A stretch of 37,741 bases of DNA from an uncultured Solobacterium sp. (GTDB lineage: Bacteria > Bacillota_I > Bacilli_A > Erysipelotrichales > Erysipelotrichaceae): NCBI GenBank assembly GCA_900552125.1, contig URYK01000027.1, forward strand, positions 1 through 37,741, in the 5' to 3' direction. Positions 32,313 to 37,741 of this stretch are shown here, in pieces. The position numbers and the translations under genes were made by a program. The notes below the pieces were generated by a model. That model saw only the letters and a list, made by a program, of their open reading frames with translations. It searched no databases and had not been told where the DNA came from. Numbering within the stretch: the stretch's first letter is position 1; every line of letters begins with the position of its first letter.

Positions 32313-34886
32313 ATGAAACATATTAATATTGGAATGGTAGCCCATGTCGATGCGGGAAAAACAACCCTGTCAGAAGGCATGCTGTTTGTTTCTGGAAGTA
32401 TAAGAAAAGCAGGAAGAGTTGATCATGGAGATGCCTTTTTAGACTATAATAATCAGGAAAAAAATCGTGGTATAACAATTTTCTCTAAACAGGCAATGAT
32501 GACCTGGAAAGATTGTCATATGACATTATTAGATACCCCAGGACATGTAGATTTTTCTTCTGAAATGGAAAGAGTACTGCAGGTATTGGATTATGCAGTG
32601 CTGATTATTAATGCGTTAGATGGAGTGCAGACACATACAGAAACAATATGGAAATTATTAAAGCATTATCATATACCCGTATTTATTTTTGTGAATAAGA
32701 TGGACATCAGCTATCATGAAAAAGTAGAATTACTTAAAGAATTACAAGAGCGATTAGATGAACATTGTATTGATTTTCATCAGGGAAAAGAAACTTTTTA
32801 TGAAAATATTGCGATGGCAAGTGATCAGCTGTTAGAAGAATATATGGAAAATGAAACGATTGCGAATACGCATATCGCAGAAGCAATATCAAATCGACAG
32901 GTATTTCCATGCTGTTTTGGCTCCGCATTAAAGATGGATGGAATTTCTGCATTCTTAGATATACTGGAAGAATATACCATATCACCTATTTATCCAAAAG
33001 AATTTGGTGCGAAGATTTATAAAATAAGTCGTGATGAAAATGGCAATCGTTTAACTCATATGAAAATAACAGGGGGAAGCTTAAAGGTAAAAACAAAATT
33101 GAATGAAGAAGAGAAGGCTGATCAGATTCGTTTATACTCAGGTACACGCTTTACATTATGTGAAGAAGCTATTGCTGGAACTATCTGTGCAGTAAAGGGT
33201 CTTGTAAGCTTTCAGGCAGGGGATGGATTAGGCTTTGAACAGCGAGAAGCAGATATGCAGCTAACCTCTTTTATGAATTATCGTATTATATTGCCAAAAG
33301 GCTGCGATGTGTTTGTTATGCTGAAGAATTTAAAACAGCTGGCAGAAGAAGATCCACAGCTACATGTTCACTTTGATGCTCGTTTACAAGAAATCCATGT
33401 ACGATTAATGGGTGAAATACAAACAGAAGTGTTAAAACAAATCATTCTAGAACGATTCCAGGTAGAAGTGGAATTTGATGAAGGCAGTGTTGTATACAAA
33501 GAAACCATTACCGAAACTCAAGAAGGTGTAGGACACTATGAACCATTACGTCATTATGCAGAAGTACACCTATTATTAGAACCGCTGCCAAGAGGAAGCG
33601 GATTACAATTTGAGACGGATTGCAAAGATGAAGTGTTAGAACGTCACTATCAGCGTCTGATTTTAAGTCACTTACAAGAAACAGAATTTCCTGGGGTTTT
33701 AAGCGGCTCTAATATTACGGATATGAAAATTACTTTATTATGTGGACGTGCACATCAGAAACATACCGAAGGTGGAGACTTTCGTCAAGCTACTTATCGA
33801 GCAGTGCGTCAAGGATTAAGAAGTACAAAATGTATTCTGCTTGAGCCCTATTATCAATTTAGGCTAGAACTTCCTACATCCTGTGTGAGTCGAGCTATTT
33901 ATGATATTGAACGCTGGAAAGGGGAATATCAGATCATTGATGATTCCGAACAATCCATCATAACCGGTTCTGCACCAGTTAGAAAGCTCCAGCAATACCC
34001 TAAAGAAGTATATGCATATACAAAGGGTAAAGGAAAAATATTTTGTACATTGAAGGGTTATGAAGAGTGTGCAGATGAAGAAGAAATTTTAAAGGAAATC
34101 GGCTATGATTGCGATGCGGATATGGACTGGCCATGTGGCTCTATCTTCTGTTCCCATGGAGCAGGCTATTATGTAGCTTGGGATGAGGTTAAAAATCATA
34201 TGCATATGCAAAGTGAATGGGGACGCATGCAACAGAAAAAGCAACAATATCAGACATATTCAACGAAACCGGTTGATGAAAAAGAATTAGAAGAAATATT
34301 TATTAGAACGTATGGTCCAATCAAACGAAGACTTCCACAGAAAGAAAAACGTAACCCAGTAATTGATTTGGAAAAAGAAGAGATTACTTATCAGATCAAA
34401 CCAGAATGTCTATTAGTAGATGGTTATAATGTAATACATGACTGGGAAGAACTAAAGGAAATTGCGAAAGATAATCTGGATGCTGCGAGAAGAAGATTAA
34501 TTGATATTTTATGCAGTTATCAGGGATATCGTAAATGTGAACTGATTCTTGTATTTGATGCATATAAGGTTAAAGAAGGACAAGGAAGTCATGTAAAAGA
34601 AGGAACTATTCACGTTGTATATACCAAACAGGCACAGACGGCAGATAGCTATATCGAGAAAGCAACACATGAAATGGCTAGTAAGTTTCGCGTTACAGTT
34701 GCGACTAGTGATGGTCTAGAACAGCTGATTGCCAGTGGGCAAGGGGCAAATCGTATGTCCTCACGGCAATTACGTGATGAAGTTTTGCGTATGGAAACTA
34801 CAGGACGTAAGGAATATGAACAAAGACAAAGAAAACAGAGAGTGGAATTATTAGAAAAAATCCGAGAGTATCAAGAGAAAGAATAA
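32313..34886 (+). CDS. TetM/EF-G-like translational GTPase fused to a YacP/Rae1-like NYN nuclease domain
   Basis: An 857-residue two-part protein. Residues 1 to about 645 align with ribosomal-protection GTPases (TetM/TetO type): P-loop AHVDAGKTT (10-18), switch RGITIF, DTPGHVDF from D74 and NKMD at 128-131, followed by EF-G-like domains II-V. From about 698 the chain becomes a YacP-type NYN/PIN domain: LLVDGYNVIHDW (D703), LVFDAYKV (D749), TADSYIE (D778) and VATSDGLEQL (D800), all four acidic positions kept. YacP of B. subtilis is Rae1, a ribosome-associated endonuclease that cuts mRNA in the A site. A lysine/glutamate coiled tail ends the protein. It is probably a ribosome-targeted factor, not proven to give tetracycline resistance. 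It is a single gene between terminators. Confidence 0.88.
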   Translation: MKHINIGMVAHVDAGKTTLSEGMLFVSGSIRKAGRVDHGDAFLDYNNQEKNRGITIFSKQAMMTWKDCHMTLLDTPGHVDFSSEMERVLQVLDYAVLIINALDGVQTHTETIWKLLKHYHIPVFIFVNKMDISYHEKVELLKELQERLDEHCIDFHQGKETFYENIAMASDQLLEEYMENETIANTHIAEAISNRQVFPCCFGSALKMDGISAFLDILEEYTISPIYPKEFGAKIYKISRDENGNRLTHMKITGGSLKVKTKLNEEEKADQIRLYSGTRFTLCEEAIAGTICAVKGLVSFQAGDGLGFEQREADMQLTSFMNYRIILPKGCDVFVMLKNLKQLAEEDPQLHVHFDARLQEIHVRLMGEIQTEVLKQIILERFQVEVEFDEGSVVYKETITETQEGVGHYEPLRHYAEVHLLLEPLPRGSGLQFETDCKDEVLERHYQRLILSHLQETEFPGVLSGSNITDMKITLLCGRAHQKHTEGGDFRQATYRAVRQGLRSTKCILLEPYYQFRLELPTSCVSRAIYDIERWKGEYQIIDDSEQSIITGSAPVRKLQQYPKEVYAYTKGKGKIFCTLKGYEECADEEEILKEIGYDCDADMDWPCGSIFCSHGAGYYVAWDEVKNHMHMQSEWGRMQQKKQQYQTYSTKPVDEKELEEIFIRTYGPIKRRLPQKEKRNPVIDLEKEEITYQIKPECLLVDGYNVIHDWEELKEIAKDNLDAARRRLIDILCSYQGYRKCELILVFDAYKVKEGQGSHVKEGTIHVVYTKQAQTADSYIEKATHEMASKFRVTVATSDGLEQLIASGQGANRMSSRQLRDEVLRMETTGRKEYEQRQRKQRVELLEKIREYQEKE

Positions 34887-34893
34887 ATTGAAG

Positions 34894-34934
34894 ACAGTCT
34901 ATGATTATCATATAGATAACCAAGGCTGTTTTTC
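34894..34934 (+). terminator. Intrinsic terminator after the GTPase-nuclease gene
   Basis: ACAGTC (34894-34899) pairs with GGCTGT (34924-34929), with an inner TATGA/TCATA hairpin, followed by TTTTT. Confidence 0.65.
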
Positions 34935-35023
34935 TATATAATATAAAATAATGCGAATATTCAGAATTCCTAAGTAATCTGTGATACAATGAAAACAAAG
35001 AAAATAGATTTGGAGGTGTCGTA

Positions 35024-36442
35024 ATGTTATTATGGAGTAAAATAACAAGTGAAAAAAGAATACCACAGGCAAAAGGCTTTACTGCCGCAAAATATCGGAG
35101 TGAGATAGAAAGTGATTATCATCGTATTATTCGCAGTGCTTCATTTCGTAGACTGCAAGATAAAACACAGGTATTTCCATTAGATAAAAGTGATTTTGTG
35201 CGTACGAGATTAACCCATTCGCTTGAAGTTAGCTCAATCGCAAAACTGATTGGAAAACAGGTGTGTTCTTTGATCATAGAAAAAGATATAGCACCTAAAG
35301 ATAATCAGCCAGACTCATTAAAGGTTATTGAAATTTTAAATTGTGCTGGTTTATTACATGATATCGGTAATCCGCCATTTGGTCATTTTGGAGAAAGTGC
35401 TATCCGTAACTGGTTTAAAAATAACCTGGTCTCTAGAACATATAAGGGGAAAAAGCTAATCAATTGGCTAAGTGAACAGCAGGCTGCGGATTTATTAAAT
35501 TATGAAGGAAATGCACAGGCTTTACGAATCATAACGAAGCTGCATCGTTTAACAGGCAAAAGTGGTATGCATCTAACAAGCGGGGTGATGGATACCATTA
35601 TTAAATACCCAGTCAGTTCTTTGGAAAAGATAGAAGAAGATAAAAAGGATAAAAAAGAAAGAAGTCTTTTAAGAAAGAAAATCGGTTATTTTCAAAGTGA
35701 AGAAGAACAATTTATGAAAATAAAGGAAAATACAGGTACACTAGGCTGTCGTAATCCGCTATGTTTTATTTTAGAGGCAGCAGATGATTTAGCTTATACC
35801 TTTGCGGATCTAGAAGATGGCTATAAAAAAGGTTTATATTCTTATGAGCAGCTGTTAGATACCATAAAAGATGCCAATGATACAATTGGAGCTTCTTTGT
35901 TGGAGAAAGGACTGGAAGAAGGCAAAAGTCTTATTGAAAGCAGTGAGAAAGGCTTTGATCCATATCAATATGCAGTCTTTACCTGGTTAACAAAAAAACA
36001 GTTATTCAGTATATCTAGAGTTTCTGAAGCCTTTATAGAGTATTATGAGGATATCATGAATGGAACTTTCGCGCAGGAATTGATTGCGGTAAGCAGTGAA
36101 GGTTCTTTAATTTCAAAATTAAAGAACTTTGCTTATGATCATGTATATAATGAAGCCGCAAACTTAAAAATGGAACTAATGGGAAATGAAATCATAACTT
36201 TTTTAATGGATCGTTTCTTAGGTGCTTTATTGGTATATGATAGTGATGAAGATATAAGTGAGATTGAGCAAAAATATATTGATCTTTTATCAGGAAATTA
36301 TTTGAATACTTATCAGACTTCATCTAAGGATAAACCAGAAGGAGAACGGTTATATCTTCGTTTATTGTTAGGGGCAGATTATATTGCAGGTATGACAGAT
36401 AGTTATGCGAAAGGTCTATATCAGGAATTAAAGGGTATATAA
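35024..36442 (+). CDS. dgt: dGTP triphosphohydrolase (dGTPase)
   Basis: HD-superfamily enzyme of 472 residues that splits dGTP (or other dNTPs) to deoxynucleoside and triphosphate. N-terminal SFRRLQDKTQVFPL and the metal motifs RTRLTHSLEV (H65), LLHDIGNPPFGH (H112-D113) and EAADDLAYTFADLEDG are diagnostic. GGAGG lies 8 bases before the start. The product controls dNTP pools; the uracil-DNA glycosylase family gene next to it has a related DNA-hygiene role. Its stop codon lies in the first copy of a 16-base tandem duplication. Confidence 0.94.
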   Translation: MLLWSKITSEKRIPQAKGFTAAKYRSEIESDYHRIIRSASFRRLQDKTQVFPLDKSDFVRTRLTHSLEVSSIAKLIGKQVCSLIIEKDIAPKDNQPDSLKVIEILNCAGLLHDIGNPPFGHFGESAIRNWFKNNLVSRTYKGKKLINWLSEQQAADLLNYEGNAQALRIITKLHRLTGKSGMHLTSGVMDTIIKYPVSSLEKIEEDKKDKKERSLLRKKIGYFQSEEEQFMKIKENTGTLGCRNPLCFILEAADDLAYTFADLEDGYKKGLYSYEQLLDTIKDANDTIGASLLEKGLEEGKSLIESSEKGFDPYQYAVFTWLTKKQLFSISRVSEAFIEYYEDIMNGTFAQELIAVSSEGSLISKLKNFAYDHVYNEAANLKMELMGNEIITFLMDRFLGALLVYDSDEDISEIEQKYIDLLSGNYLNTYQTSSKDKPEGERLYLRLLLGADYIAGMTDSYAKGLYQELKGI

Positions 36443-36464
36443 GATATGGGGTATATAAGATATG
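36433..36464 (+). repeat. Exact 16-bp tandem duplication at the dgt/UDG junction
   Basis: GGGTATATAAGATATG occurs at 36433-36448 and again at 36449-36464. Each copy holds a TAA and an ATG. The dgt stop is in copy 1 and the UDG start codon is the ATG of copy 2. The ATG of copy 1 (36446) opens a 9-codon frame that ends at 36475, overlapping the UDG start. Confidence 0.95.
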
Positions 36465-37052
36465 CATTCTATTGATGAATTTGAAAAGTTGATGGCGGAA
36501 TTAAAGAGTTGTCGTTTATGTGAAGATAAATTTTCCTATGAGCCAAAACCTATTGTGAGAGGAAAAAAGAATGTACGAATTATGCAGATTGGACAAGCAC
36601 CTTCAATTCATGTGCATAATACAGGAATACCGTTTCATGATGCCAGTGGAAAACGATTAAGAGAATGGTATGAGATAAGTGAAGACACATTTTATAATGA
36701 AGATATTTTTTATATCACATCAGTAGGGCATTGTTTTCCGGGAAAAGGAAAAAGCGGAGATAAGAAACCACCAAAAATCTGTGCTAAAACATGGCTGAAG
36801 AAAGAAATTGAGATAGTTGATAATAAGATGTATATCCTTATTGGCTCATTAGCTGCATCTACATTATTTCCGAATGTTCCTTTTGAAGAATTAGTTTTTC
36901 ATGATCAGAAGATAAATGGTAAGCCAGCTTATGTAATCCCACATCCATCTCCATTAAATATTCGATGGTTCAAACTTTATCCTGATTTCTTAGAGAGTCG
37001 TTTGCCTTATATAAGAAATAAGCTACATCAATATATTGATGATATTTTGTGA
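36462..37052 (+). CDS. Uracil-DNA glycosylase family protein with Fe-S-type cysteines
   Basis: A 196-residue member of the UDG superfamily. MQIGQAPSIHVHNTGIPF is motif 1 (compare GEAPG...GxPF of family 4), and VIPHPSPLNIRW is the C-terminal HPSP motif. C17, C20, C91 and C107 (C-x2-C then C-x15-C) match the 4Fe-4S cluster of family 4/5 enzymes. The function is probably removal of uracil or another damaged base, but the motif-1 residues differ from characterised enzymes, so the activity is not certain. It follows dgt by 19 bases with no good ribosome site, and its start lies in the 16-base duplication. Confidence 0.83.
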   Translation: MHSIDEFEKLMAELKSCRLCEDKFSYEPKPIVRGKKNVRIMQIGQAPSIHVHNTGIPFHDASGKRLREWYEISEDTFYNEDIFYITSVGHCFPGKGKSGDKKPPKICAKTWLKKEIEIVDNKMYILIGSLAASTLFPNVPFEELVFHDQKINGKPAYVIPHPSPLNIRWFKLYPDFLESRLPYIRNKLHQYIDDIL

Positions 37053-37111
37053 AAAGAAACAAGAAAGTTTTATTATTTTATGGTATTATAATGTCTGAGG
37101 TGAGGCCTTTC

Positions 37112-37393
37112 ATGGAATTAATGTTTATTGTTGCTGGAGATGATTACGCAAGTCACATTGCGACTTTATTAAATGAGCATAATTTTCCAGTAACGGAAGT
37201 TGGCAGTAGTGGTGATTTTCTGCAATATGGAGAGACCGTCTTTCTATTAGGAATAGAAGATGGAAAGAGCGATGAAGTAATTAAAATCTTGGATCCGGAA
37301 GCTACAAATCAGAATGGAGAAAAAACACCATTTAAAAAAGAGGTTTCTATTTATATTTCGAATATAGATAAATATGTAAAAGTGAATGCATAA
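37112..37393 (+). CDS. DarA/PstA-like cyclic-di-AMP receptor (PII-like)
   Basis: A 93-residue PII-like protein. MELMFIVAGDDYASHIATLL, NFPVTEVGSSGDFLQYGETV and FLLGIEDG align with B. subtilis DarA, which binds c-di-AMP at trimer interfaces. DarA has 109 residues; the shortening falls in the long loop between helix 2 and the last strands (here DPEATNQNGEKTPF). ATG 37112 is preferred to 37049 and 37091 because TGAGGTGAGG is just upstream and the family begins at this strand. A TGGTATTATAAT (37081-37092) may be a private -10. It is followed by a terminator. Confidence 0.82.
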   Translation: MELMFIVAGDDYASHIATLLNEHNFPVTEVGSSGDFLQYGETVFLLGIEDGKSDEVIKILDPEATNQNGEKTPFKKEVSIYISNIDKYVKVNA

Positions 37394-37395
37394 TA

Positions 37396-37425
37396 ATAAG
37401 GGGCATGAATATGCCTCTTATTTAT
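37396..37425 (+). terminator. Terminator hairpin after the DarA-like gene
   Basis: AAGGGGCAT (37398-37406), loop GAAT, ATGCCTCTT (37111+300 to 37419), one G:T pair, followed by an A/T-rich stretch that is only partly T. Confidence 0.65.
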
Positions 37426-37457
37426 TTGAATAGTAAGCATATATCGTAATAAGAATT

Positions 37458-37481
37458 CCATTTTTTACTAGTGAAAAATGG
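37458..37481. repeat. 24-bp near-perfect palindrome upstream of the tRNA promoter
   Basis: CCATTTTTTACTAGTGAAAAATGG is its own reverse complement except for one symmetric pair, and is centred on ACTAGT. It lies about 50 bases before the -35 of the tRNA promoter. It could be a hairpin or a protein site. Confidence 0.75.
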
Positions 37482-37494
37482 GTATAGAAAAAAA

Positions 37495-37557
37495 GTTTAA
37501 AAAAATTAAAAAAAGTTCAAAAAAGTTGTTGACATAATAAATGACTGATGGTATTAT
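37495..37557 (+). promoter_or_regulatory. Strong tRNA operon promoter with UP-like A tracts
   Basis: TTGACA (37529-37534), 17 bases, TATTAT (37552-37557) with an extended TG (TGGTATTAT). Phased A and T runs at about 37495-37525 resemble an UP element. A CGCTG/CAGCG hairpin (37565-37581) lies in the leader before the first tRNA. Confidence 0.85.
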
Positions 37558-37601
37558 ATATGAGCGCTGATGAGAACAGCGAAAAGAAAAAATAAATCGA
37601 T

Positions 37602-37677
37602 GGAGGTTTAGCTCAGTTGGGAGAGCATCTGCCTTACAAGCAGAGGGTCAGGGGTTCAAGTCCCTTAACCTCCACCA
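37602..37677 (+). tRNA. tRNA-Val (TAC)
   Basis: Complete 76-base cloverleaf with encoded CCA. The acceptor stem GGAGGTT pairs with AACCTCC. The anticodon stem TCTGC/GCAGA closes loop CTTACAA with anticodon TAC at 37635-37637, decoding GTA valine. The T loop is TTCAAGT. Confidence 0.97.
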
Positions 37678-37687
37678 TTAAAAAAAT

Positions 37688-37741
<54 letters not shown>

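Noticed and set aside
32313..34886. Calling the GTPase fusion a tetracycline resistance gene
   Set aside because: Similarity to TetM-like proteins shows a ribosome-acting GTPase, but the extra nuclease domain and lack of any resistance context do not support naming it tet.
36446..36475. 9-codon frame from the first ATG of the 16-base duplication as a real leader peptide
   Set aside because: It is most simply a by-product of the duplication; there is no ribosome site or conserved peptide pattern to support translation.

Overview
The window is a low-GC (roughly one third G+C by eye) Firmicutes chromosome segment. The gene style suggests a gut anaerobe of the Erysipelotrichales type: AGGAGG ribosome sites, a CBS/DRTGG family II pyrophosphatase, PRD/PTS loci, an Rpn-type remnant and TrkAH. 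This placement is inference. No phage, CRISPR array or insertion sequence was seen. Genes are densely packed in short operons separated by clear intrinsic terminators.

Layout. 1-656: a frameshifted Rpn-type remnant with GITQ repeats, and a small two-helix membrane protein. 945-5418: Mn-dependent pyrophosphatase, then a P-type cation ATPase preceded by a yybP-ykoY (Mn2+) riboswitch with an overlapping terminator. 5503-6816: a FUSC-like membrane domain fused to a degenerate Cof/HAD domain. 6888-11641: NatAB-type ABC exporter and a hybrid histidine kinase with two receiver domains. 11745-19944: a sugar-PTS operon made of a LicR/MtlR-type activator, M42 peptidase, lactose/cellobiose-type IIA-IIB-IIC, M24 peptidase, MalY/PatB-like C-S lyase and an RDD membrane protein. 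It has a palindromic operator candidate and a cre-like site at its head. 20028-21798: two small proteins of unknown role, an ArsR regulator and a nitroreductase. 21753-25753: a MerR-controlled divergent cluster (iron-sulfur flavoprotein, alpha/beta hydrolase, collapsed CMD-cupin gene) and an M24 homologue that has lost metal ligands. 25805-28643: TrkA-TrkH potassium uptake. 28854-32205: an unknown small protein, a PurF homologue lacking the N-terminal Cys nucleophile, and a MATE exporter. 32313-34886: a TetM/EF-G-like GTPase fused to a YacP/Rae1-like NYN nuclease domain. 35024-37393: dGTPase, Fe-S uracil-DNA glycosylase family protein and a DarA-like cyclic-di-AMP receptor. 37529-37741: a strong promoter, tRNA-Val(TAC) and a truncated tRNA-Thr(TGT), the start of a tRNA operon.

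How parts connect. The Mn riboswitch, P-type ATPase and Mn-dependent pyrophosphatase form a manganese-linked neighbourhood. TrkA/TrkH and the DarA-like protein belong to the potassium/c-di-AMP theme. The PTS operon brings together two pairings known from E. coli (frv: PTS plus M42 peptidase; malXY: PTS plus C-S lyase) and lacks a glycosidase, which suggests a sugar-amino-acid or sugar-peptide conjugate as substrate. The most novel single gene is the GTPase-nuclease fusion at 32313-34886. Four genes look like catalytically altered family members: HAD, M24, PurF and the CMD-cupin remnant.
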